DNA of 16,976 bases from JAGNRR01 sp964612525 (GTDB taxonomy: Bacteria > Bacteroidota > Bacteroidia > Chitinophagales > Chitinophagaceae), in assembly GCA_964612525.1 (NCBI GenBank), contig CAZTCQ010000061.1, forward strand, positions 1 to 16,976, given 5' to 3'. Position numbers and translations under genes: made by a program. Under the pieces are notes generated by a model. The model did not search any database. It had not been told where the DNA came from and saw only the letters and a list, made by a program, of their open reading frames with translations. Positions 1 through 6,553 of this stretch are shown one piece after another; position 1 is the stretch's first letter; every line of letters begins with the position of its first letter.

Positions 1-59
1 ATTTGACGGATCCTTATTTTAGGAAACTTTATAAGGAGCGGTCTATGTATTTGAGCTAA
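1..59 (+). CDS. Possible 3' end of an upstream gene (partial)
   Basis: Frame 3 is open from the window edge to a TAA at 57-59 and encodes 18 residues with a protein-like composition (LTDPYFRKLYKERSMYLS). The other two forward frames stop within 22 bases. The open stretch is too short to identify a family, and an open frame of this length can occur by chance. It is offered only as the likely end of a rightward gene lying mostly outside the window. Confidence 0.3.
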   Translation, partial: LTDPYFRKLYKERSMYLS

Positions 60-122
60 TAATATTTTAAAAGGAGCAAATTTGATTTCCGCCTTTTTTA
101 GGCAGGTTCCACAATTTTTTAA

Positions 123-155
123 TTGATCGAATATCAATTCTTCAACATACTTTTG
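123..155 (+). promoter_or_regulatory. Bacteroidota-type promoter for the ATP-grasp gene, with inverted repeat
   Basis: TACTTTTG at 148-155 is an exact match to the Bacteroidota -7 element TAnnTTTG. A TTG at 123-125 lies 22 bases upstream, within the 17-23 base range usual for the -33 element. Transcription would start near 162, giving a leader of about 14 bases before the ATG at 176. A perfect 7-bp inverted repeat (AATTGAT 121-127, ATCAATT 133-139, spacer CGAAT) covers the -33 element and could be an operator. Confidence 0.5.
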
Positions 156-175
156 GCCAATTATAATACAACATA

Positions 176-1621
176 ATGAAAAAGCAAATAGAGCTAGTAC
201 AGCCAAACAGTTTTGTACCGGAAGACCACTGGTATCCTAAGGTGTTAAACGCAACTATTCACCCTATGGTCAATTTCTTTTTAAACTTAGATAAGGAGAG
301 TATCATGTCGCGGTATTGCCACATGCACCCCAAAGTAAATAAAGACAAATTGAATGACTTGTTATCTTATGAGTGTAAGCATTTCTTATGGGGTGGTGCT
401 GATTTAATCAATGCCACTTCTGCCGAAGGCAAAAAACAAATGGTAGTTATAGAAAACAACTCCTGCCCCAGCGGACAAAAATCCATGCCGCTCATTGATG
501 ATAATAAAATAGACGGAGCCTACCGTACTTTAATAGAACGAACTTACAAACCCCTAGTAGAAAAGAAAGGAAGAAAAAATAAAGTAAAAGGCTGTTTGGC
601 CGTTTTTTATGATAAAAATTATATGGAAACGTCGGGTTATGCAGCGGTGATTTCTGATGTGTTCAAGGAAGAAGTTTTCTTGGTCCCCTTTTTTAACGGA
701 GAAGACAATTCACACGTAAAAATTGAAGAAGGTATTTTTTATATAAAACAAGAAGATGAGTGGCAGGCGGTTCGTGCTATTTTTAGATATGTAACCCAGA
801 AACCATGGAACAGAATCCCTTTACACTCCAAAACCTTAGTATTGAATCCTACTAGTGTTTGTTTGGCAGGAGGAAGAAATAAAATGCTGGCCGCCAAAGC
901 CTATGATTTATTCAATGCCGAGCTTGCCGAGGATGGTTTAAAAATAAATATCCCAGATACAATATTAGACGTAGCGCAAAATGAAATTCCGATTTGGGTA
1001 CAAAAGCTAGGCGGACATGCGGTAATCAAAGTACCCTACAGCAATGCCGGGCAAGGTGTTTACACGATTACCAATCAGCAAGAACTGGATGAGTTTATGG
1101 AGCTAGACTTGGACTATGACCGTTTTATTGTACAAAGTCTAATCGGGAATTATAGTTGGAGCTCGCGCAGTAGCAAAGGAAAATTTTATCACGTAGGCAC
1201 CATGCCCAACAAAAAAGGAGAAACCTTTGTAGCAGATTTTAGAATGATGGTTAGTAGCACGTCAGAAGGAATTAAACCCATCTGTATGTACTCACGCCGA
1301 TCTTTAAAACCCCTCACCGATCAATTAGAAAGTAGTACAGCAAGCTGGGACATTTTAGGTACGAACCTTTCGGTAAAACTAGGTCCTAACGAATGGACAT
1401 CGGATACCAACCGCCTCATGATTATGGATCGAAGAGATTATAATAAGCTTGGCCTAGGAATAGATGAATTGATTGAAACTTTTATCCAAACGGTTCTTTC
1501 TACCGTAGCAATTGACAAAATGTGTAAGCAATTGTTTAATACCAAAGGTAAGTTTAGAATGCCCCTTTTTAAATCGCTCAATGATGATCCTAATTTAATT
1601 AAAGAAATTTTAGTGAACTAA
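176..1621 (+). CDS. ATP-grasp-like protein (probable carboxylate-amine ligase)
   Basis: A soluble 481-residue protein with no signal peptide or membrane segment. The middle looks like an ATP-grasp core. There is a pre-grasp NP...NK pattern at 224-236, then IKVPYSNAGQGV at 284-295, whose Lys285 and Gly-rich turn resemble the nucleotide-binding loop. FIVQSLI at 317-323 resembles the adenine-contact strand, and ADFRMMV at 353-359 resembles the conserved D-x-R strand of RimK and glutathione-synthetase relatives. ATP-grasp enzymes usually join a carboxylate to an amine or thiol through an acyl phosphate. The usual metal-binding E/N-x-N motif near the C-terminus is not obvious, so activity is not assured. 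The N-terminal 140 residues (IENNSCPSGQ at 92-101) match no domain I recognise. The start is the first ATG after a good promoter. The stop abuts the ATG of the amidohydrolase gene, so the two are almost certainly co-transcribed and probably act on related molecules. The substrate is unknown. Confidence 0.6.
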   Translation: MKKQIELVQPNSFVPEDHWYPKVLNATIHPMVNFFLNLDKESIMSRYCHMHPKVNKDKLNDLLSYECKHFLWGGADLINATSAEGKKQMVVIENNSCPSGQKSMPLIDDNKIDGAYRTLIERTYKPLVEKKGRKNKVKGCLAVFYDKNYMETSGYAAVISDVFKEEVFLVPFFNGEDNSHVKIEEGIFYIKQEDEWQAVRAIFRYVTQKPWNRIPLHSKTLVLNPTSVCLAGGRNKMLAAKAYDLFNAELAEDGLKINIPDTILDVAQNEIPIWVQKLGGHAVIKVPYSNAGQGVYTITNQQELDEFMELDLDYDRFIVQSLIGNYSWSSRSSKGKFYHVGTMPNKKGETFVADFRMMVSSTSEGIKPICMYSRRSLKPLTDQLESSTASWDILGTNLSVKLGPNEWTSDTNRLMIMDRRDYNKLGLGIDELIETFIQTVLSTVAIDKMCKQLFNTKGKFRMPLFKSLNDDPNLIKEILVN

Positions 1622-2596
1622 ATGGATATGGAAAAAGCAACGAACATAAAAGAGATTGACCTTTCAAAAATTGAAAAGGGTGAAATCAAAACGTTTTGGC
1701 TTGACCTTTCGGAGGATGCCATGGGCGTGCCGATTAAAATTCCTGTTATGATTTGTAAGGGAATGACAGAAGGTCCCGTTTTAGGAATAACAGCTGCGGT
1801 GCATGGTAATGAACTCAATGGTATTAATGTCATTCAAAGATTATTTAATAATGATTTAGAAGTTGAAAATATGAGCGGAACCGTCATTGGCATTCCGATT
1901 GTAAACATTCCTTCTTACATCCGGCAAGAACGATATTTCAAAGATGGTAGCGATCTAAATCGGATCATGCCTGGCAAAGAAAACGGCACCGTCGCCGAAA
2001 CCTATGCACATCGTTTCAAAGAAAAAGTACTTTCTCATTTTGATTATTTAATGGACTTGCACACCGCTAGTTTTGGAAGAGTGAACTCTTTTTACATCAG
2101 GAGCGATATGAGTAAACCCATTACCAAAAAGCTAGCTCGCCTGCAGAATGCTGAAATTATTCTCAACGCACCTCCAGGAGATGGAACCGTTCGGGGTGCC
2201 GCTGAAGATTTAAATATTCCAGCAATCACGATCGAAGTAGGCAACCCAAATCTTTTTCAAAAAAAAATGATTAAGAGTGGATTGGCCGGTATTCATAATG
2301 TGATGTCTCACCTTGAAATAATTCGAGACGAACAAGAAATTGACAATAGTAATACAGTAGAATGTATTTCTTCCCGTTGGCTCTACACCGATTTGGGAGG
2401 TTTATTAAATGTTCATGTTGAATTAAGAGATATTGTAGAAAAAGGCGATCACATTGCATCATTGCGCGATGCTTTTGGTAATGAAATCAAAAAGTATGTA
2501 GCTCCGGAGAAAGGAATAGTGATTGGCAAAAGCGTAAATCCGGTGAGCCCGACAGGTTCACGAATTTTGCATTTGGGTAAAATTAAAAAACAGTAA
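1622..2596 (+). CDS. Succinylglutamate desuccinylase/aspartoacylase (M14-type) family zinc hydrolase
   Basis: A 324-residue cytoplasmic protein with the AstE/AspA fold signatures. Zinc ligands are His61 and Glu64 in AAVHGNE (58-64) and His147 in MDLHTAS (144-150). DLNRIMPG (111-118) is the substrate-carboxylate loop, and Glu205 in ITIEVGNP (202-209) fits the catalytic glutamate. Residues about 250-320 form the extra beta-rich C-terminal domain typical of the group. The family hydrolyses N-acyl amino acids and related amides, releasing the acyl group and the amine. Length is normal for the family. The start codon follows the TAA of the ATP-grasp gene with no gap; an in-frame ATG at 1628 is an alternative start. 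AstE is excluded as a name because no other arginine-succinyltransferase pathway gene is nearby. The ligase/hydrolase pairing suggests building and removal of the same kind of amide bond, which is inference. Confidence 0.85.
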   Translation: MDMEKATNIKEIDLSKIEKGEIKTFWLDLSEDAMGVPIKIPVMICKGMTEGPVLGITAAVHGNELNGINVIQRLFNNDLEVENMSGTVIGIPIVNIPSYIRQERYFKDGSDLNRIMPGKENGTVAETYAHRFKEKVLSHFDYLMDLHTASFGRVNSFYIRSDMSKPITKKLARLQNAEIILNAPPGDGTVRGAAEDLNIPAITIEVGNPNLFQKKMIKSGLAGIHNVMSHLEIIRDEQEIDNSNTVECISSRWLYTDLGGLLNVHVELRDIVEKGDHIASLRDAFGNEIKKYVAPEKGIVIGKSVNPVSPTGSRILHLGKIKKQ

Positions 2597-2691
2597 CACA
2601 GTTTACACGTTCTTCTCCGCGTTCTATTACAATAAAAACTGTTCAACAAAACCTTAACAGCATCCGAAATAAAAAGTACTACTTTTAAAAT

Positions 2692-3108
2692 ATGAAATTT
2701 TTTGTTCTTCTCTTGCTTATTACAACTACGGGATGTACCACTTTACAGTCTGGAGCCAAAACGGCAACCTCCTCTATTCATGATATTTATGTTTTGACTG
2801 AATATAAGGGTGAAAATGTAAATAAAATATTAGAAAAACAAGCCACCCTAGAAATTAACCTAAGCAAAATGACCATGTTGGGTAATGAAGGTTGCAATGA
2901 TTTTGGAGGTAAAATTATTGATCACAATGCTGATAAAAACACACTGGTCTTTGGCGACATTAATGCTACGGAAATGTACTGCAATGAAATGAGTAACAAA
3001 ATTGGCAACGCACTCTATAAAGTCAAAAAGTACAAGCGAGAAGGAATGATTTTACATTTACTTTCTGAAAAAGAAGAAGTGTTGCTCACCTACAAAAAAG
3101 TTGATTAA
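2692..3108 (+). CDS. META-domain lipoprotein (HslJ-like)
   Basis: A 138-residue exported protein. A hydrophobic signal ends in TTTGC, with Cys15 as the probable lipidated residue, so it should be anchored in the outer or inner membrane facing the periplasm. The rest fits a META domain (about 30-135): 'YVLTEYKGE' near the start, 'MLGNEGCNDFGGKI' with the conserved G-x-N-x-x-G-like core at about 62-75, and 'TEMYCNEM' with the second conserved cysteine. Cys68 and the later Cys could form a disulfide. E. coli HslJ of this family is linked to novobiocin resistance and heat shock, but for most members the role is unknown. It lies 95 bases after the hydrolase gene, and no exact promoter element was found between them, so co-transcription is possible. 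Confidence 0.8.
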   Translation: MKFFVLLLLITTTGCTTLQSGAKTATSSIHDIYVLTEYKGENVNKILEKQATLEINLSKMTMLGNEGCNDFGGKIIDHNADKNTLVFGDINATEMYCNEMSNKIGNALYKVKKYKREGMILHLLSEKEEVLLTYKKVD

Positions 3109-3110
3109 AA

Positions 3111-3137
3111 ATCAAATGAAGCTTCTCTTCAGTTGAT
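3111..3137 (+). other. Imperfect hairpin after the META lipoprotein gene
   Basis: ATCAAATGAAG (3111-3121) pairs with CTTCAGTTGAT (3127-3137) at 10 of 11 positions around a CTTCT loop, starting three bases after the stop codon. No T-run follows on the + strand, so it is not a classical terminator. It may protect the transcript's 3' end. Confidence 0.35.
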
Positions 3138-3280
3138 GTAAGTCTGAGTCAAAATTCTAAACCATAGTCTCTTGGGGAATAAGTATTTTTCAGGCTAACG
3201 CCATTCATCCTAATTCTAAAACCATTCATAATTCAATCATTCGTAATTCGTAATTGACTACCTATCTTTACTCAAAACAA

Positions 3281-3601
3281 ATGAACATGATTATAACAAC
3301 CACAGAAACCATCCCAAACAAAACAGTAGCAGAAATTTTAGGCGTAGCCCGCGGAAGTACCGTGCGCGCAAGAAATATCGGTCGTGATATTTTTGCTGGC
3401 CTAAAAAATATTGTGGGTGGCGAAATCAGCGAATACACAAAACTACAAGCACAAAGCCGCGAGCAAGCTATGGAGCGCATGGTAGCGGATGCAAAAGCGC
3501 ATGGCGCCGATGCGGTTATCAATGTACGATTGACTACCTCTATGGTAATGCAGGGTTGCTCAGAAATTTTGGCTTATGGAACGGCTGTAAAATTAGCCTA
3601 A
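3281..3601 (+). CDS. YbjQ / UPF0145 family heavy-metal-binding-domain protein
   Basis: A 106-residue cytoplasmic protein that aligns by eye along its length with E. coli YbjQ. The N-terminus is IITTTETIPNKTVAEILGV, then RNIGRDIFAGLKNIVGGE (31-48, the family's signature 'N..RD.FAG...IVGG'), AHGADAVINVR (73-83), and a closing 'AYGTAVKL'. The family forms oligomeric, often pentameric, small proteins. The 'heavy-metal-binding' label rests on weak evidence and the function is unknown. The longest open frame begins at a TTG at 3254, which would add nine residues absent from the family. The ATG at 3281 or 3287 is the likelier start. A 43-residue membrane ORF follows two bases after the stop, suggesting a shared transcript. 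Confidence 0.88.
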   Translation: MNMIITTTETIPNKTVAEILGVARGSTVRARNIGRDIFAGLKNIVGGEISEYTKLQAQSREQAMERMVADAKAHGADAVINVRLTTSMVMQGCSEILAYGTAVKLA

Positions 3602-3602
3602 G

Positions 3603-3734
3603 ATGAAGGCCCTAGAAATAATAGTCATGATAGAAGGAATCATTCTCGTCGCTGTAATCGTTGCTCTTATTTATCTCATTGTAAAACGCATAGAGGATAA
3701 AAGCCAAGAGACGTTTGAAAAAAGAGACAACTAA
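3603..3734 (+). CDS. Small single-pass membrane protein, 43 residues (hypothetical)
   Basis: This short ORF runs from the ATG at 3603 to the TAA at 3732-3734. It encodes a short lead (MKALEIIVMIEG), a continuous hydrophobic helix of about 20 residues (13-32, IILVAVIVALIYLIVKRIED around its end), and a charged tail (EDKSQETFEKRDN). Positive residues (KR) directly after the helix suggest N-out/C-in topology. The start lies only one base after the TAA of the ybjQ-like gene, and the ORF ends three bases before the convergent WYL gene, so it fills the gap exactly. A hydrophobic-then-charged pattern of this kind is unlikely in random sequence. The function is unknown; it might anchor or partner the YbjQ-like protein (inference). 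Confidence 0.55.
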   Translation: MKALEIIVMIEGIILVAVIVALIYLIVKRIEDKSQETFEKRDN

Positions 3735-3737
3735 ATT

Positions 3738-4742
3738 TTATTGATAAAGAGCGAGCAATGCCTCGGCATCTTTCTTTAATTCGTTAGCCAGTCGTTCGGG
3801 TTGCAACACTTTCACTTGCGCCCCGTACCCTTTAATTCGTTCAGACAATTCATAGTTCAACACTACCGTAACAGCAATAGTAAATTCTTCGCCATTTTGT
3901 TTAATCACTTCTTGCGAATGATGCAAAGGCTGAGACAATAAATAATTGCTTTGATGAGGCTCAAACTGCAGCACAACCTTTTGCGGTTTCTCATCTGTTT
4001 TTGAAATGCCAATGGTAGCATCAAAATAAGCTCGATTATTCACACTTTCTTCATCAAACGTTTTATTCATTTTAATAACGTCGACCATTCTGTCAAAAGA
4101 AAATGTAAGTGTTTTTGGCGCCTTAGTTGGATGAATATCTTTGGCTATTAAATATAATCTTGCCTTGTACTCTCTGATAAAAAAAGGATGAATCGTATGC
4201 TTTTTTTCATCTTTACCAAACGGCTTATATTTTAGGACCACCTCTCTTCGCTCTCGAATAGCCTCTACCAGCAACGGCATAAACTCGATGCCTTTGTAAC
4301 TATTTGGTCTGTCCAAAATAAAAACTTCTTGCTGGCCTTGTTCATTATTTATATTTTGTTTTACGCTGCTCGCAATTTTGGTGATCGCATCTTCAAAAAC
4401 TTTAATCGCTGGTATATCCTTAAACTGCTCTAAAATAGTAATGGCAAACTCCAAGCCTTTTAAATCATCAGCCGACACCGGCATTTGACTTATGGAATAA
4501 TCCTCTTCGGTATATACATATCCACGAGCATATCGATCAAACTCAATCGGAGCGTCAAAACCTAAATTACTGTCATATCGCATTGCATAAATGTCTTTTT
4601 GTATGCTAGATACGGAGATACTCATGTCTAATTTTTCTGATACATATTCTACCAAATCGTCTAGGCTAGGCGCCTGTAGCGACTTATTGGTTAATCGTTG
4701 GTCAATTAATCGATAGCGAGCGTAGGCATTTTTATTCTTCAT
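3738..4742 (-). CDS. WYL-domain transcriptional regulator
   Basis: A 334-residue cytoplasmic regulator. The N-terminus (about 1-75, with 'RLIDQRLTNK' and 'VSVSSIQKDIYAMR'-like spacing) is a winged helix-turn-helix of the DeoR/YafY type. A linker and the WYL domain follow (about 150-225: 'LKYKPFGKDEKKHTIHPFFIREYKARLYLIAKD' in outline, with the WYL position occupied by Leu197-Tyr198-Leu199 and the ligand-contact residues His185, Arg195 and 'SFDRM' at 215-219). A WCX-type C-terminal extension runs from about 250 to 330. WYL domains bind small ligands or nucleic acids and often control stress or defence genes. No defence gene is visible here. The natural candidate target is the divergently transcribed 193-residue gene across a 201-base intergenic region. 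Confidence 0.88.
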   Translation of the reverse strand: MKNKNAYARYRLIDQRLTNKSLQAPSLDDLVEYVSEKLDMSISVSSIQKDIYAMRYDSNLGFDAPIEFDRYARGYVYTEEDYSISQMPVSADDLKGLEFAITILEQFKDIPAIKVFEDAITKIASSVKQNINNEQGQQEVFILDRPNSYKGIEFMPLLVEAIRERREVVLKYKPFGKDEKKHTIHPFFIREYKARLYLIAKDIHPTKAPKTLTFSFDRMVDVIKMNKTFDEESVNNRAYFDATIGISKTDEKPQKVVLQFEPHQSNYLLSQPLHHSQEVIKQNGEEFTIAVTVVLNYELSERIKGYGAQVKVLQPERLANELKKDAEALLALYQ

Positions 4743-4775
4743 TCTATTTAACAGTGTTTTAAGTCAGTGGATTGT

Positions 4776-4783
4776 CAAAATTA
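4776..4783 (-). promoter_or_regulatory. Candidate -7 element for the WYL regulator gene
   Basis: On the minus strand this reads TAATTTTG, an exact TAnnTTTG match placed about 33 bases before the start codon. No TTG lies at the right distance for a -33 element. A second exact match (TATATTTG, 4859-4866, minus strand) is farther upstream. In AT-rich DNA such matches occur by chance. Confidence 0.3.
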
Positions 4784-4943
4784 GCTTTCACCATTAACAC
4801 TCGGGCCATTTACAACGTCTATAAGAATACACAACTTGCCCAGCCGATGATGAAAAAACAAATATAAAGAAAACTATTTAGTACGTAAACACTTTACGCA
4901 CCAAGTTCAAATCTTTGTATTCAGAACAAATAAAAGAAACGAC

Positions 4944-5525
4944 ATGACGAAAACATTTATACCACAGAAAGAAGAAATTCAAGCCTTGCACATCACGCAA
5001 ATAATATTTGATGATAGTGACCTAGTAAGCTTAAAAGCCGAATGCCGTATTTCAGGACTCATCCGTAGTTTAGATCTTCTCTTATCGTTCAAACAGTTCA
5101 ATGATATGCTTCGCTTTACTGGACAAGCAGGTGAAGAAATTCAATTAGAAATAAGCGATAAGTTAAACTCAAACGATAAAAATTTATACGTCATTGATTT
5201 AAGCAGTAAGTCAGTGGTTTTTACTACGGTAAGACTAAACATCAGCTTATTAACCGAAGAAGATAATAATACCTACGTGGTAGATGATTTGCAACCGCTG
5301 TCTTTTTTGCAACAGGCCAAAAATTTAAAAAAGAATATCCGCGATTTCGACATGGGACTTTTAGAAAACAACAGATTACTAAAAAGTGAGTTACTCCGCA
5401 TTGCAAAAATGTACCGCTACTACAAAGGATTACTCACGCTCAACATCAATGATACTGAAGCAAGAAAACATGCTGGTCTGGAAAACGACAAGCTGTTTCA
5501 ACTTGCCTTTATGGCTAGCCATTAA
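4944..5525 (+). CDS. Hypothetical protein, 193 residues, divergent from the WYL regulator
   Basis: I do not recognise this family. The protein has no signal peptide or membrane segment and is probably cytoplasmic. The first 105 residues look beta-rich (strands around 14-34, 64-70, 80-86 and 91-102). The last 75 look helical (LQPLSFLQQAKNLKKNIRDF onward, then 'LLENNRLLKSELLRIAKMYRYYKGLL' in outline), with leucine spacing that could form a short coiled coil and charged faces suited to oligomerisation. It stands alone between a divergent WYL regulator and a strong terminator, so it is a single-gene transcript. A weak -7-like element (AATCTTTG, 4910-4917, one mismatch) lies 26 bases before the ATG. 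Regulation by the neighbouring WYL protein is plausible but not shown. Confidence 0.7.
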   Translation: MTKTFIPQKEEIQALHITQIIFDDSDLVSLKAECRISGLIRSLDLLLSFKQFNDMLRFTGQAGEEIQLEISDKLNSNDKNLYVIDLSSKSVVFTTVRLNISLLTEEDNNTYVVDDLQPLSFLQQAKNLKKNIRDFDMGLLENNRLLKSELLRIAKMYRYYKGLLTLNINDTEARKHAGLENDKLFQLAFMASH

Positions 5526-5562
5526 ACTCATTCATAGAAGTTCGTTTTATGAATTTTTGAGT

Positions 5563-5593
5563 AAGCGCGTCACGCCGAGCGTGACGCGCTTTT
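5563..5593 (+). terminator. Perfect 13-bp hairpin terminator after the 193-residue protein gene
   Basis: AAGCGCGTCACGC (5563-5575) pairs perfectly with GCGTGACGCGCTT (5579-5591) around a three-base CGA loop, followed by a short T stretch (TTTATATTT). The stem is far richer in G+C than its surroundings. It begins 38 bases after the stop codon. The tail is short, so termination strength is uncertain, but the stem is very stable and symmetrical. Confidence 0.75.
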
Positions 5594-5646
5594 ATATTTC
5601 GTCTATTCTATTTATGGAAAAGAAGATTCCTTAGCATCTCACTTAC

Positions 5647-6534
5647 ATGAACAGTTTAGCCCTTGGCATAAAAAAAAGCTTTCCAATCGATGCAAGAGAT
5701 TATCAAATCTTATTTCTCTCTTGTTTCCTTACGGTGGGGATTTCTTCCTTAGGCTGGGAGACTGATCTTGTTAAGTATTGCGTACTTATCGGCTCTTGTT
5801 TAGCATTTCAGTATCTGGCCATTCTCACCTATAATTTAAAAATTAATTCTTTGAAAAGCGCACTCATTACCTCACTGGGATTGAGCATTCTTGTACAAGC
5901 CAATCATTGGTATCTCTATATCCTGATTGCTTTTATTGCCATTGGTGCTAAATTTTTGTTTCGCTTTCGCAAAAAACACTTTATCAATCCGGCTAATTTT
6001 GGAATCATTGCTGCCATCCTGCTAACGGACCAAGTTTGGATTTCTCCCGGTCAATGGGGCAATTTTGCTATTCTCTTTTTTATAATTGGCTGTCTTGGAT
6101 TTATCGTCACGTACAAAGTCAATCGGATAGATTTGTCAGCTGTTTTCTTACTTACTTTTTTCTTATTAGAATTTTTCTATCATATCATCTATCTCCAATG
6201 GCCGCTAGATCACTTGCTACAAAGTTTTACCAATGGAGGTTTTCTCCTCTTTACCTTTTTTATGATTACGGACCCAGTTTCTACTCCAGCTCATCACAAA
6301 GCCCGTAAGTTTTGGACACTAGGCATTGCGATTTTAGCCTTCATTCTCAAAGAATTTTATTACGTTCCTTCTGCACCTTTTTGGGCACTCTTCTATTTTG
6401 CTTTCACCACTCCCTTCCTAACTTATTACTTTCCAACAAAAGACTTTTTATGGAAAAACACTCCCGATAGCTATCAGAATCACATCATTAACAACGAAAA
6501 ACTAAAACTTATCACAAGACAAATAATTCAATAA
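5647..6534 (+). CDS. Stand-alone RnfD/NqrB-like membrane protein
   Basis: A 295-residue integral membrane protein with about eight to nine hydrophobic segments. Its signatures match the NqrB/RnfD family: KHFINPANFGI at 110-120, WISPGQWGNF at 131-140 and FFMITDPVSTP at 204-214. In full Rnf or Na+-NQR complexes this subunit carries a covalent FMN and takes part in ion-coupled electron transfer from ferredoxin or NADH. Here no other Rnf/Nqr subunit or ApbE flavin transferase is present, and no S-G-A-T flavin-attachment motif is visible in the stretch (about 185-205) where it is expected. The protein may therefore bind flavin non-covalently, or do something else. The DUF2330 gene starts 19 bases after its stop on the same strand. 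The start is the ATG at 5647, soon after an upstream terminator, and the hydrophilic lead LGIKKSFPIDARDYQ fits the family's cytoplasmic N-terminus. Confidence 0.75.
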   Translation: MNSLALGIKKSFPIDARDYQILFLSCFLTVGISSLGWETDLVKYCVLIGSCLAFQYLAILTYNLKINSLKSALITSLGLSILVQANHWYLYILIAFIAIGAKFLFRFRKKHFINPANFGIIAAILLTDQVWISPGQWGNFAILFFIIGCLGFIVTYKVNRIDLSAVFLLTFFLLEFFYHIIYLQWPLDHLLQSFTNGGFLLFTFFMITDPVSTPAHHKARKFWTLGIAILAFILKEFYYVPSAPFWALFYFAFTTPFLTYYFPTKDFLWKNTPDSYQNHIINNEKLKLITRQIIQ

Positions 6535-6553
6535 CTATATAAATTTTAAAATT

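Noticed and set aside
3207..3262. AT-rich quasi-repeats (variants of ATTCATAATTC / ATTCGTAATTC) before the YbjQ-like gene
   Set aside because: The units are short, degenerate and uneven, so they are not a CRISPR or iteron array. Low-complexity drift explains them.
3254..3280. TTG start that would lengthen the YbjQ-like protein by nine residues
   Set aside because: Family members begin at the equivalent of MIITTT, and two ATGs are available there (3281 and 3287).
3738..4742. WYL regulator as a marker of a phage-defence island
   Set aside because: No nuclease, helicase, reverse transcriptase, toxin or other defence effector is encoded nearby. Its neighbours look like ordinary chromosomal genes.
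5386..5634. 82-residue forward ORF overlapping the 193-residue gene's end and its terminator
   Set aside because: It lies in another frame of the real gene, runs through the hairpin, and has no protein-family or signal features.
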